Source: Circinella minor | Taxonomy: Eukaryota > Mucoromycota > Mucoromycetes > Mucorales > Lichtheimiaceae | Reading direction: 5' to 3' | DNA: 64,000 nt | Assembly (NCBI GenBank): GCA_016758965.1 | Contig: JAEPRB010000031.1 | Location: forward strand, 208,232 to 272,231 | Shown here: in pieces, positions 1 through 12,694 of the stretch | Position numbering within the stretch: the stretch's first letter is position 1 | Layout: each line of letters starts with the position of its first letter | Translations under genes and position numbers: made by a program | Notes under the pieces: model-generated | Database searches by the model: none | What the model saw: the letters and a program-made list of their open reading frames with translations, nothing else | What the model was told of the DNA's origin: nothing

Positions 1-248
1 TTTGAGTCAATTGAAGGAAATAATCTTTAAGGAATTCAAAAAGTCTCCTGAAAATCCTTTCAATCAAGCAAATCTTGTGGATTACAACGCCACTCAAGAC
101 GACGCACGTACCATGAAAGGTAAGTAATATACCAAATAGAAAAATATTCTATCCATATGAAGCAGGTTTATTGATTAATTTATGTTTTTTTTTTCAATGC
201 TTAGATCAACGTCGCAAAGAAATCGAAGGTCGTCTTCGTTCTACTTGA
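1..248 (+). CDS. 3' end of an unidentified gene (partial)
   Basis: The gene enters from the left edge. The reading frame starting at base 2 is open to 119. An intron at 120-204 follows (donor GGTAAGT, acceptor TTAG), and the second exon at 205-248 ends in TGA. The visible tail is about 53 residues, hydrophilic and charged, containing ENPFNQANLVDYNATQDDAR and ending in KEIEGRLRST. The frame closes across the intron (phase 1). An AATAAA follows at about 323. I do not recognise the family, because the C-terminal tail is too short, and the start lies outside the window. Coding status is well supported by the intron and frame; function is unknown. Confidence 0.7.
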
Positions 249-844
249 AGAAACTTGGTCTATTTCTAATTTATCATTCATTTACAGCCACATGTACATT
301 AACTTTTTTTTCCCTACTCTCAAATAAATAATTTTTGTTTCTATCCCCTTAGCTGTATCTTGCATTACTTAATTCTTTCAAAAGCAGATCATTGCCGTAT
401 CCAACGCCACAAGAAATTAAATACTTATCATTTTCTACATATACAATATAACCAAACATTTGTCAATTTGCCTATATGTTTTTGATTTATTTGATGAAAA
501 TGGTGGAGGGTGCTTATACTTTAAGACGGTAATGGTTTGTGACAAGTAAGAAAAAGCAAAATGGAAGGAGAATGTTTTTGATGCCGAAAAAAAGTTGTGC
601 AAAAAAATAATAAAAAAAAAAATTAAACCGAATACATGAGTGAACACAAAAATAAAGAAAAGGAAGGGTTACGGGATCAATCTATCGAGAGAATGTATGA
701 GAGTTTATGTTTTTTTTTAAAAAAAAAACATTATAGAAGTATGTGTTGGAAAGAGGGGTAGAAGTTGATTTGGGAATTTGTCAGAAGACTAATAAATATA
801 CACAAAAAACGCTTTTTGTTTTTTTTTTAATTTGTATTCGTCAA
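249..844. other. intergenic, convergent 3' regions
   Basis: This is the gap between the partial gene on the plus strand and the GT49 gene on the minus strand. It holds poly-A/T runs, an AATAAA near 323 and a T/A palindrome near 711-730. The open frames here lack codon character. No gene is seen. Confidence 0.6.
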
Positions 845-2344
845 TTATCCGATCATTCGGGTGACGATGTCATTGAATCCTTTGATCTTTGCGCATTCTC
901 GTTTGACGTTATCCGCCCGCGATGTGTCCCACAAGCCTGCAGCAATCATAGTACGTGAGTATCTAAGACATACTTCCTCTCGGAAATAAGAATAAAGTTT
1001 CTTGTTATAAGTACGCTATTTAATTAAGCGCCCACCCAAAAAGTAAATTAGGTTAGTCTATCGAAATTCTACATTTTATATTAAAATACTATAATAATGA
1101 TAATAATCAATTATATTTACCTCTTTGGCACGTGTTTCCAATGGATAATGATGGGTTTGATGGATCAAGAAATCATCTGGAAGCACCCAATAGTCAATCC
1201 CTGCCAAATATATCTCATATAAACATGCAGCTTTGTTTGCACCATAACCAATAAATCGTTCTTCACACCATGGTGTTCCTTCCTTCTTAAAGATAACATA
1301 GGGTTCATACGAAAATGTATAATCCACCACCTTGTATGGTTCAGATGCACCATACCAGCGGGTATAATTGGTTGCTCCATGACCAGGTTTCCAGGAAATA
1401 TGAAACATATCCAATTTACCATCCTGTACTTCTCCCATAAGTTTTCCTTTGTTTGTTGGGAAAAGGTTCCAGTCCTCACCGTCATCTGAATTAAGATATT
1501 CAAATGCAGGTACTACGATAGCACCTGTGCCACTACGTAATATATCCATCAACTGAGGATTTGCCTTGAGTGATTTCCGGAAATCTGTGCAAAGGTAGAA
1601 ATCAACATCCAACATCATGATATACTCTGTACGAGCAAAAAACTTGGCAACATTACGCCACATGTTAAATTGACGATCAAACTTATCCACTACCAAATGC
1701 AAATCAACGTAGCGGCGCATATCTGGATTTTCGTCGTAGAGGTGGTGCAGATCCGTTAAAATCTCTTGCTTTGAAGCATCGTCATTAACATGAATGGCAA
1801 CCGAGATGGGTCCCTTATAACGTGTTGCGAGGCGACTTAAAACCTTGAAACGGTTATGAGTCACGAGTGTTGCAATGGTCACTTCTTCAGAGTCAGCAGA
1901 TGCTTCGGCTTTAAAGTAATAAGGAATTACTTTTGAAGGTCCCATGGCGTCCGAAAAGACTTTACTCAACATTAGATCTTCACTCGTACCTTCTTTATAT
2001 TTTTTTTAAAAAAAAATATAAGGTACATGACAATAAAATAATAAGCTTAGCCCCCTTTCCTTATGCATTTGAAATGTAGCTTTGAGATTTTATAAATTAT
2101 TACCTTCAGTGTTACCCCATGTAACTTGGTGGTTACCATGGTAGCGTTCTTGTAACTCGGATACACTTAGTATTTTCTCATCGGCAGGAGAACGAGGGGC
2201 TATAGATGCACGTTTAGATGATGATGATTTTCCTATACCAAGAAGATGGCCTGTTGCATAAAACAAAGAACAAACAACGTAAACGATTGCAAAGTACTTT
2301 AGTACTTTGGAGGCTGTTAACTTGTCGCGCATCAGTAAGGTCAA
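845..2344 (-). CDS. GT49 (LARGE-like) glycosyltransferase, type II membrane protein
   Basis: Three exons are read on the minus strand: 2344-2104, 1992-1121 and 1015-845, giving 1284 bases and 427 residues. Residues about 10-35 form a hydrophobic signal anchor (KYFAIVYVVCSLFYATG), so the enzyme should sit in the Golgi with a lumenal catalytic domain. The domain begins near VTIATLVTHNRF and holds the metal-binding DxD motif in MMLDVDFYLCTD, then YEPYVIFKKEGTPWCEERFIGYG and HQTHHYPLETRAKERTYNKK. This matches glycosyltransferase family 49 (LARGE/B4GAT1 domain). In animals the family builds matriglycan; the fungal acceptor is unknown. The last exon was found from the FREEVCLRYSRTM block and ends in RMIG. 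The start is the first ATG before the signal anchor. A T(n)A(n) palindrome sits in the first intron. Confidence 0.85.
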
Positions 2345-5300
2345 GAGGGAGGTTCTTTACGAAAGGAAAGTATATTTAGAAAAAAGGACTGTCGGGTTTT
2401 GCGATTGTTATGAAAAAAAAAGGGGGAAAAAAAGTCGTCAAATCAATGAGACAAAATCAAAAGCTTTGAAGATAATGTCAAAAGATTGTTGAATGGATTT
2501 TTCGAAAAGTAGAAAGGCTGATGAAAGAGAAATAAAAATGGCGAAGACCGCTTCAAGTTTGAAGCAGAAAAGAATAGACGAATGTGTAAAGTTTCGGCTA
2601 GAGGGCGGAATCCCCTATCCCGCAAAAACAGTTTGAATCGAGTGGTGGATTTTACACCCAGCTCGAAAGTCGAGACATTCTAGCTTTGTACCACATGTAA
2701 TGTAACTTTGCTCCAAACAATATATTCAATTTATTGCCTATTAAATAAACTTTTTGTGACCCGCTCAACGAAAACTCGCCCTTTTCCTTTCACCTATCCA
2801 TCAACGTGGTTTTGCTTACTGTGTGCGTTCGATTTGTAAATGAAATAGAGAAACACCAACAACTAAATGAAACAATAGAAAATGTCGGTATCAGAAAAGC
2901 ATGGATATTTTTTTAACAGTCATTATTATCAATGACATTACTCTTTCTTTCTAGTTGCCAATAACAACAATTTTTGAATAGTAAACATTCATTAAAATAA
3001 CATTGATTACAATAATTACATCTCAATAATACAAATAGAAAGATAAAATAATGGATTTTTTGCTGTCATGAGTTTTCGCCCTTAATATATTAAATAAATA
3101 ATAAGAATTAATAATTCACGATGCTTACTTTCTATACGTATCGATTTAGTTTCGACAAAATTATTCAAAAGTTCCTCTAAAATATGAAAAGCAGTATATC
3201 TTATTTGATCATGTACGTTTATTAGTATGAAAACAGGTAGTAAATTGATCATGAAAAACTGGGTTTTCATTAGGAAAATATCCCCGTGTTTAGAAACGAG
3301 GGTCTAATGTTACACCGGCTGCATTTACACACAATGTCAAATAAATGATATTTTCTTGGTGATCAATGATTTATTTTATAAATCCAATTTAAATATCTAA
3401 ATGAACAATTGAATGTAGAGCAAAAAATAAAAGGTGGCTGCTTTTTTTTCGCCAATAAAAAGATAATAACATCCTTCAGAAGCAATTGTATACATCGATA
3501 ACAACAACAAACACATATAATTAGAGAATGAAATAAGTTTATTCTCTTACTAGATTATTTCTATTGTAATATTTTTGTTAGCAACAAGTTTTTGGCAAAT
3601 TGATATGTGGCATTTTTTAAACCACAAAGTTTCACATTTCATAAACTTTGAATACTATTTAGATTATATAGTACATTTTTTTTATCCAAATTCCAGATCC
3701 GAAAGTTGCAGTCTATGGAGAAGAGAAGATCAACAACGTAACGAGCCTACTTGCAAAACTTTCAAATACTGAGGATTTGTCATATATTATATAATTATTA
3801 ACAAAAAAAAACAAAGATTTATGGTATTTCAGCGTTGAATTATCAAAATACGTAACAAATAGATTGATTTCTCGCAGTGATAGAATGGACAGAGAAAAAA
3901 GTTGTAAAATAGAAGAGTGCTACTCTAATAAATACTCAAATATATTAGTGCTGCTGTCATGGACAGAAGTGGTGTTTTACTGGTACAGGAAAAAACAAAT
4001 TGGGGAAAGAAAAGCCGTATTTTGCCTGGGCAACAAGGCATTTATTTCTTTCTGATACTACTACAAAAAGTCCAAGGAGTGCACAGTGAAATTTGAGACC
4101 ATACTTAAAGAACATGTAATGTGAAGAGGTTGCTTGCCGAATGCGTGTCGCATGTTGTACTTTTTTTTTTCATGAACGCTGAGCACAGTAAATAATGACT
4201 TTCTTTCTCCTTATTTCTTTCATTTTCGTTGTTGTTTTTTTTTTTGTTGTAAGTTAGTCCTTCGAAATCTTTCCTCTCAAATATTTTCTACTAAAAATGG
4301 TCTTTGACTCCATAACAAGTATTGTATTCTGTTCGTTTATGTTATTAACTAAAAATAGTTATTATGTATTTAATTGTTTATTTTATTTTTTCCAAGAGTA
4401 AAGAACCCCCCTGTTAACATATTTGTTGATAACTGCTTATTGTGCGTAAAATAGATATGATATCTGCCCAAAGTACACTAACGTTTTGAAATTATCAACT
4501 TCTCCTTGGTATAATTGTAGCATCCAGAGCAGACTACACTAAGGGCAACAGCTCGCTTCTATTTTAAATACTAGCTTCTAGTGTGTGCGTCGATCTAGTC
4601 AAAAGAAACATTCTTCTGTTTTTGTGACTGACATAAAAAAACTGCTGTCTTTGTTATTATTGTTTATTAGTTGACTCAAAACTTGACATTGGGATTATTG
4701 AATAGCTTTTATATGATAATAAAGAAAGGTTGAGACATGTATTCGTCTCTTTTTATTTCTACTGTGAATTTACGTGGTTGCACATTCTAATATAATACTT
4801 AACTTACTTCCCATAGAAATTCTTGTGAATATGTTCAGTGAAGGGGGGGGGGGGCTCTCTGACACCGCTTTAAAATTTATGATACGTACCTCGATGCTTT
4901 TCTCAATACATGAGGTAACCGTGATGAGAAGGTGTTATTAATCAGCAATTATACTACGGTTGCTTCGGCGACATTAGTTAACGTATGGATATTAAGGGAT
5001 ATCAGTGTCAGTTAGAAAAACCACGACTATTTTTGCCTTGGATTCGAAGGAAAAACAGTTAATCTGCTCCATATATTAATCACACTATTTTCATGAAACA
5101 CATCCAAGAAAAGCAAGGCCCACGTACGGATAATAGCAATAAAAAGCACAATCAGTTAACTCTGTTTATTTTTTTCTTCATCTTCATTGGGAAAAAAAAG
5201 AGATGAATTTTTGATATCAAATTGAATCAAGTATGCAGTCAACCACAACAAATACTTTTGTACCTTTTCCACCTGATAAGAAAAACACCGTACGTAACCA

Positions 5301-6189
5301 ACTTTATTAATCAGAAAAAGCTACTTACCCTACTTATTTAATATATTTGAATCATTCATTTAAATCATATTTTAGTTTATATGAGATAGCCGGAAAAGAT
5401 ATAATAGTATTAACAGTATTACGTATTGTAACGTTCCTACCATTATTTATTTTTTTCTTTTACGTACGTAAATAAATATCATTATCATTATCATTATCAC
5501 TAGTGTTAGTATTAGTATTAGTATTAGTATTAGTATTAGTATTATTACGTATTATTATTGTTATTTTCTTTTACGTATTGTCACCCCATGTTCCAATCAC
5601 AATTATTATTATTGTATAATTATCTATATGTAATTTGATTGGATCTCGCTTTTGTATCTTTTTACAAAAGCAAATAGTATAAATATGTACCCTTTTCAAC
5701 CTTCAATTTCTTTTCTTCAGTTCTTTTTCTCCTTTAGTTCTATTCTTACTTGGCTTTATCTTGTTGTATTTTAAATAAATTAGCATTCATAAGTAAATAT
5801 TTATATTTGATTTTCTTTTTGGATTCAGACATACAATTCCAAGATATTAGAACTCCCACACCATCATCCACGATTGTTAAGTTAATTATAACCTTTATTC
5901 TATTTACTTAACATAAATCATATCAATTCCATATAACGAAGCTCTTTATCATAACATGGAATGCTCAGTACGTATAGAATTGTATTTTGTGGCAATACTA
6001 ATAATATAGCTCAAGATGCAAGATTATGATTAGTCCCAGTTAACAAGTATTGAGTCTAAGTAGAAAAATAAATAAGAATATACACTAAATAAATAACAAA
6101 GATTACCATGAAGCTGTTTTGATATAATTTATTAGAAGAAAAAAAGCAAAAAATTATGCGAAGCAAGTTATGAATTTATTATTTCCAGC
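2345..6189. other. gene-free AT-rich region
   Basis: This 3.8-kb stretch lies between the start of the GT49 gene and the end of the acyltransferase gene. Short open frames are scattered on both strands, but none shows codon bias, splice structure or a family motif. Notable features are a G-tract near 4843-4855, hexanucleotide microsatellites near 5479-5545 and repeated TACGTA palindromes (for example 5462-5471). The first few hundred bases presumably hold the GT49 promoter. No tRNA-like fold was recognised. Confidence 0.55.
5479..5545. repeat. compound hexanucleotide microsatellite
   Basis: An ATTATC tract of about four units passes, through CACTAGTG, into a TTAGTA tract of about six units. 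It is flanked by TACGTA palindromes. The repeat is seen directly in the sequence; no function is implied. Confidence 0.8.
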
Positions 6190-7903
6190 TTATGCACCAA
6201 AATACATTTTATACAATTTGTAGACCATTAAGCACAATGGTATATAGGGTAACAACATCACATACATCATTCCAACGTCGTGTATAGTATTCTTTAAACG
6301 GATAGGCATGTGTATTTTCTCACGTCCATCCGGAAACTGACCATTTTCGTAAAAGTGCGCCAACATTTTGTCCTTTTCTACCCATCGATCAAACAACCAC
6401 TGTGAGAATACTTTATCATCCTGGAATGGAATATCCGGTATGCGGTATCTTCGAATATATACATGGATCTGTTTGGGGAACACACCCAGAGAGAAAATGC
6501 TGCGGATTGTATAAACGTTTTCTGGAATATCAGTTGCCTTCACTCCTTCATATCCAATTGTAAAGTCATACATCCACTCCGGATCATCGCCTAATGTTTC
6601 CAGTATTAATTTCAAACCTGTGGATCGTGGAAGAAGAGTAAATATGTTGTCGCTCTAATATGTATGTACATACATATTATCACCCAACATAAGGATATAA
6701 TTAATTACCCAATGATTATATTGAATGACAGCTTATTTCCCAACAACCAACATAATCCCAAAAATCCCACTATTTTTTTTGTCATTATCCCACTTGTTAC
6801 ATTTTCGCTGTTTAATGTAATTCTGTATATCATACCATATCGTTCTTTTTAGCAAATTTTGCTGATCGTTCGCGGGTACTTTCTGAAATGACTGAGAAAA
6901 ATAGTATATCAGATGACGTATTACAAACACTACTTCTCGGTATTCGGATATACTAATTTACCTGTTCCTTCCGGAAACAACATGAGCCATGTAGGTATTT
7001 TGAATCTTTTTGACCGTTCCAAGTTATTTACAATTGTTTCCTTATCTAAGGCCAGCTTACGTTTAAGGAAGATAAAATCAAATACTTGCATCGCCTATAA
7101 TAATAATGAAAACGAACATTTGGAAAGAAATTACTATTAGTTTCTTGTTGTAGTATCTAATGATTTGCCCCATCTATTATTTAATTTTCCCGCTCTCTTG
7201 CCCCATTCCTTGCTCCGTATTAATGTACCCTAAAATGGGAAAAATAATTAACCACTTTGAATTACAACGATGGTAGTAACGTGTTTCTTCATCAATTTAG
7301 GAAAGAGAAAAAGTGAAAGAATGTAATGATGATGATATGAAATAGTAGACAACTTACAAACCAAAGACAGGTAGATATTTCAGTGAATGTTTCAAAATAA
7401 TCTTCATGGAACCGTGTGCATTGGCAACAAACGCCACAAGCCAAATGTATAACCAATCTGCATAAATCTATATAAAATGCGTTTTTTTATATCTTTTTAA
7501 TTACATGTATCACTCTCCCCAAACGTAACAACCCCATTCTCCTTTTTCGTTTAATTACCTGATGGTTTGAAATAACAATAAGTCGTCTGGGAAATGTTAC
7601 TCCAGTAGCCTTTCCTTGTTTATCACGCTGTATCATGTCGTTATCGCAAGATGAGTCAATGTTCAAAACAAATTCTGAAGGAGCAAAGGTTTGAATCAAC
7701 CAAACGACAACATGAACCCATTGTTTTAAAATATAAGCAAGAAAGTCATAGTATATAACTCTTGAGAATGGCAATAAAAGGAATGCCCAAAGCTGACAGA
7801 GCACAAGTGCACAAACTTGAATAAAGACTGCAGAATTAGTAATGACTAAATTTATGGTGGCTCTCGGAGTCCACCTCGAGATTGTTGTCATGACAAAGAA
7901 CAA
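6190..7903 (-). CDS. 1-acyl-glycerophosphate/lysophospholipid acyltransferase (LCLAT1/Cst26-like)
   Basis: Exons on the minus strand are 7903-7559, 7467-7358, (7229), 7094-6962, 6891-6836 and 6654-6190. The protein is 369 residues, close to the LCLAT1 length. The catalytic HX4D box is NHQIYADW and the glycerol-phosphate box is FPEGT, followed by VISESTRERSAKFAKK and LLPRSTGLKLILETL. The C-terminal domain contains YDFTIGYEGV and IHVYIRRY. N- and C-terminal hydrophobic segments place it in the ER membrane. Relatives (PSI1/CST26, LCLAT1) acylate lysophosphatidic acid, lysophosphatidylinositol or lysocardiolipin; the substrate here is inferred only at that level. Joining exon 2 (ending phase 2, after FG and TT) to the exon beginning GCGATGCAA needs one extra base. 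The family alignment is FG-X-AMQVFDFIFLKRK. A single G between AG and GT at 7229 supplies it; see findings. Confidence 0.85.
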
Positions 7904-8509
7904 AACGATTTAATATAACTTGGTTATAAAAAAAAGAGATAGATATAAGAAAGAGTGGTGGTGGTGGTGGGGTTTTTTTCAAAAAAAAAAAGAGCGAGAG
8001 AAGGGAAAATAAAAAATGATATTAAAATGGAAAAAAATAGTTCTATTCTTTATAAGAGCTCATTTGTATAAAGGAAATGGAGATGTATCCCATGTGACCG
8101 TTGGCACAATGATCGCTCCACGTGAATTTTGCTCAAGCTTACCCATCTTAAAAAGATATTATGCTTTCAATTTTGCGGAGGGGGGTCGGGATAAGCCGAT
8201 GAGCAAAAGGAGGTGCGACAAGGACAGTAAAAGCCAGCCAAACATTGGTGCCTGAGACTCAGTCGTGGATCGGGTCAACTTCGGGTACGTAACGCAAAAG
8301 AGCTATTTTTTCTCAGACGATGCTTCTGGACCCTCACGTTTTTTCATTATACTGCACACGCAGCCACAATATTAAAACTATTACTATTAACTTGGTCGCA
8401 TTGTTGGGGAACTTTAAAAAAGTTACTGAAAAGACAGGTCCCAATAACGCACGGGCACCATCTCTGTTGTCTGAACTGCGATCGACATTATTTTTTATAT
8501 TTTCTGCCC

Positions 8510-8517
8510 TATATAAA
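8510..8517 (+). promoter_or_regulatory. candidate TATA box of the orphan gene
   Basis: TATATAAA lies about 150 bases upstream of the ATG at 8665. A pyrimidine-rich leader follows (CCTTTCCCTTATC, then a CTTTTTCTC-type stretch), as is common for fungal core promoters. The call rests on motif and position only. Confidence 0.45.
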
Positions 8518-8664
8518 TAAATACCTTCTTTATTCATCTGTTGGTTTCTTCTTTCTTCTTCACTTTCGCACACATTGTATCGTTATAATTTATACTTATA
8601 TCCATTCCTTTCCCTTATCTTATTACTTTTTCTCTTTTTTTTTTATTCTCACCGCCAAGCTAAT

Positions 8665-9198
8665 ATGCTTCCGTTAACAAAGGAAAATTTAACAAAACTT
8701 AACGATATAATGGGCGATCAACCTTATGATGTCGCAGACCATCTTCATGAAAATCTTAACGCTACGAGATCATTATCGAGTATATCTGTATCTGACGAAG
8801 ACGAAGACGACGAAGAAGAAGACAATAACGAATTCTACTTTTATTATTGCTATGATGAAAATCAACGCTCACATCATTATCAACAACAACCACGTCAAAA
8901 AAGAGCATCTACTTGGTCCGCTGGTTCGGCCAAGAAGTTCCTTGCACGCCATGGATCACGACTTGTTTATAATAATACATACAGAACATCAGCAGGAGAG
9001 GATGTCAACAGTAGTCGTGGATTCTGGACCAAGATGTTCGGAAAAAATAAACGTCAGTCTAAACGACAAGAACATCAACATAACATTACCCGCTTATCAG
9101 GCACAGCGCCTGTTTGGTATAGTCAGTTTACTGTCAACCCCCCACCACCTTCTCCTGACCTGGTGTCAACATATTCATCATCTCCATCTCGCGCTTAG
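8665..9198 (+). CDS. orphan low-complexity protein, 177 aa
   Basis: This is a single exon. The ATG at 8665 is preferred over the in-frame ATG at 8575, because the 30 extra residues would come from the pyrimidine-rich leader and a TATA-like box lies at 8510. The protein has a near N-terminal charged region, an acidic run (residues about 44-56), a Q/H patch (HHYQQQPRQKR), then a basic segment with RGFWTKMFGKNKRQSKRQ and a proline/serine-rich tail (NPPPPSPDL). No membrane segment or catalytic motif is visible. It reads like an intrinsically disordered regulatory protein. I do not recognise a family. Codon use is ordinary, and the neighbour is a divergent gene 761 bp away. Confidence 0.6.
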   Translation: MLPLTKENLTKLNDIMGDQPYDVADHLHENLNATRSLSSISVSDEDEDDEEEDNNEFYFYYCYDENQRSHHYQQQPRQKRASTWSAGSAKKFLARHGSRLVYNNTYRTSAGEDVNSSRGFWTKMFGKNKRQSKRQEHQHNITRLSGTAPVWYSQFTVNPPPPSPDLVSTYSSSPSRA

Positions 9199-9841
9199 GC
9201 AATTATATTTATTATAACTTATTATAGCTCTCACATGCCCATTCCCTTCATTTTCCTATTTATTGCTTAAATTAGTTTATAACATTTCATATTGTTATTA
9301 TGTATATACATAGCATGTTATACCCTTTCATCCACTCCTACTCTTTTTTTTTTATATTGTGTAAGTAAAAGTTCTGTGTTTATCTATTTTTTTCAACGGC
9401 GACACAAACTGTATTAAAAACCCGACCTGATTTCGCCGCTTGGGTTGCGGTCTTTTTAATTTTTCGTGTGTCTTTTTCATGGTAATTGGAAGTTAAATTA
9501 GCCATACAAAATTAAAAAAAGAAGGAGCCGTGGGTTTGAGAATAGCCACATTTCCAATTTGATATACTTGGATAAAATTAAACCATAATAACTTAGGATT
9601 GAACCATGTCAGGATAGTGTTCTCTGCATAGCATGGTAATAATGTATTTGAAAAAAAAAATATACTTTTTCAAAACTATATACCAAATGGGAAGACACTA
9701 TTGATATCAATTATGAGCAAAATATGCAAAGAAAAAAAAAAGATAAGACTTTACTAGCATCAGCATCATGGGTTCAAGTTGTGTTGATGGCTCACATAAT
9801 ACAAAAAATGATATAAAGTCCTGAAGGTGGTGATATCCTGA

Positions 9842-9985
9842 GAGAATACAGGTACATTATTAGACCAAGTAGTTGCTATCAAAGTTGTCGGCTGTCAAAC
9901 GAGTAAGTACGAATTATGCAACAAAAGGTTAAGGAAGGCTTCCTGGCTCATTCAGAAAGACTGGTACGGAACTAAAGCTTTATGA
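9842..9985 (+). pseudogene. possible coding relic in the gene desert
   Basis: An open frame of 47 codons is bounded by stops. It contains TLLDQVVAIKVVGCQTSKYE and ends RKASWLIQKDWYGTKAL. The composition looks more protein-like than the surroundings, but no start, splice site or family could be fixed. It may be a decayed gene or a chance open frame; confidence is low. Confidence 0.2.
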
Positions 9986-12675
9986 TAGAGTTATTTATTT
10001 ATCTTTAAAAAACTAATGAGCAACCAAAGCTTAGTTACAATGATGTATCTGATCTACAATGTCATTATATCAAAGATCTATTGGTCAGCAGTCGCCCTTC
10101 TGAATCATCTTATGTACAAAATACCCTACTTCACCTACAACCGGAGCACTTGTCAATTCATTGCTTACGATGACAATACGACTATTTAGCAGCGGGACCA
10201 CCATATCTGACTGAATTGGTCTTTAAATGGTTGTTTTTTGAGTATTTTTCATTGGTGAGAAGCAACATTCAAGAGAAACATGTATTTGCTCTCACGTTTG
10301 ATTCACTGGAGGGGGAACCATGCAACGTAAAGGGGAATATTGAGAGTCACTACTGCTCGTGGTGATATAACCTAATCAAGACGAGGAATATACTGGCAGC
10401 CAGAAAAGAAAAGGGAAGGGATCGGTCCTAAAAAAATTGGTAGGAATTTTATGGAATTTATTACATGAATATTTGTCAATATCTAGGTACATGGTTTTCC
10501 GTATCAATAGCTTGTTATGGGCAAAGTTAAAAGCGACCACATGTCCATTGACGAAGGACATTCTAGTTTTCCATTCTGACAAATATAAATCTTAACCTAT
10601 AAGCAATGTTGTCATTTGTGGAATAATAGATGTCAAGAACTGGATTACAGGACTCAGCTTCGAGTCATTATCATAACCTAACACGATAACCCTCTCGATT
10701 AAAGTTGATTACGTATAAAATTTTAAGCAAAAAAGATATCGTTAACAAAAATCCTGTTCTGTAAAACTTGATACTAAAATCCTATTTCAAGAGCATTACG
10801 TAGACCATATTCTCTGCGAAGACTGTAAAGCGTTCATTATCATCTTGGGGCCGTCGCTTAATAGGCTGCAAATTCATGAAAAAACAGTTTTCATTATATA
10901 CATATCAGTTACGTTCATAAAAATTGAAAAATAATAATAGTACATAAAATATTTTATACGTAGATGAGCAGTAAATGTCATACGTAGGTATACTATCATG
11001 ATCATTTTTATTAACGGGTAATTCGAAGCAGTAGCTTTTAGTTCTGTGTCTATATGTTCTTCTATTAAATTTTGTTTTAATAAAAAGTCTCTGACTACGT
11101 GGTTATTTCATTAGAATATAATAATATGCTACGTGGTAACAAATTTTTAACTAGTCTGTCATAAATGATACTCTTTGAATTTCTGCTAAAGTTGTTAAAA
11201 ACGCTGCCACTTTATGCGAAATACCTTTGGCGGCGCTTGTGGGTTTTGACAACATTAAGCGAAAGATATCAACTGACGCCGCGCCAATTGTCATCAAACT
11301 CGTGTCAAGAGTCGTCAGTTTTTTTATTTTATTTTTTATTTTTACATTGCCTGGCAATTGTTATTTTACGTAGTTGAAATAATTGGTCCACTATGCATTA
11401 AGCGTGCGTTACAAAGTCTTGTTCGATTCATAATGTACCATTTACCATTGTATGGGGGGGCAGTAACTGGTAACTTTTTTCTGAAAAAAAATGTTATTGA
11501 TGATTCTAACTGCATGATCATTATATACTTTGGTGATTGGTAGCATTGGATCTTTTATTTTATTTTTATACTATATATACATGTACCATTTAACTGAAAA
11601 GCATTTTATTCGTGGTCTGGAATTTAGCATTACAGGATTAACGTGAAGCTTCTCTCAGCAATGTTTGCCACGGGGACTTCCAGGCATTTTCGAACATGTA
11701 TCGTTGAGTGTTAATGGTGCTGCCTACAACCAATCCAGACTATCCTGTACAGATCGATTGAGAATAATTAGTTGTAAATGGTGGCTTTATCTTTGATATA
11801 AGCTTCGATATCTAAAAAAAATAAGTGTCTTCGATTTAAAAAAATTAAATAGAGCAGTATTAACAACGAGCCTTTTACGCTCTCTTTGGTATTGTTTACA
11901 TGGTGACAGAGAAATGGTACGTAGAGAATCAAAACTAGTTATGTAGTCAATAGAACAGACGACACACTAGGTCAAGATTAAAGAATAAATCGAAATTGAG
12001 TTTGTTTCTAGAGGATACACATCTCTAAAGAAAAATTATGCCGGCGAAAAGAAAGTTCTATCATATCATTATCAAAAATCCACTATGACGTCATTCAGTT
12101 AGTACTTTTACTATTATATACACATTGAATGAGTTAATCATCAAAATGATAATAAAATATATCTAGTAATAGTTGCTACTGGATGCAAAACCTTATATGC
12201 AAGTATCCAATACACTCACTTATCTTAATTTTTGCTAAATGGGCGGTTTACAGTGTTACTATGAATATAATATATAGCTATTAATAAATGTAGATCAATA
12301 ATTTATACTAACTATTAAAAAATCTTAGCGATATGTGAGGATATATTTACTACAAGATATGATCATAAACAGATAAATAATGACAAGGTAAAGACGTACT
12401 GTGTTAGAGTGATAGGTAGACATCTGGCGGTCTATTTAAGAATATGATATAACCCATTGAGAGGAATACATCAGATATTATAGTAATATTAATTAAGAAG
12501 AGTATTGGTGTTATGCAACAATAACACATTAAGATAAGTGTAGCTGAGCATCGCGGTAAGATGTAGTTAATATGCGGCACGAACTAAATATGTATATCCA
12601 GTGTGTTTACCAAGGATCAACAATTAATTATCCTCCTTTTTCAATCTTCAAAATAAAGCTATGGTCATCGAGGCA

Positions 12676-12694
12676 GTGTGTGTGTGTGTGTGTG
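12676..12694. repeat. (GT)n microsatellite
   Basis: About nine GT units lie in non-coding sequence. The repeat is seen directly. Confidence 0.85.

Noticed and set aside
743..958. Open frame of 71 codons on the plus strand
   Set aside because: It is antisense to the last exon of the GT49 gene, whose minus-strand reading matches the family C-terminus.
2521..2700. tRNA-like sequence around GTTTGAATCGAG
   Set aside because: No acceptor, D or anticodon stems could be paired; no tRNA was found anywhere in the window.
9405..9470. Hairpin terminator with poly-T after the orphan gene
   Set aside because: The GACC/GGTC arms pair only four bases around a 21-base loop; intrinsic terminators are not expected in nuclear fungal genes.
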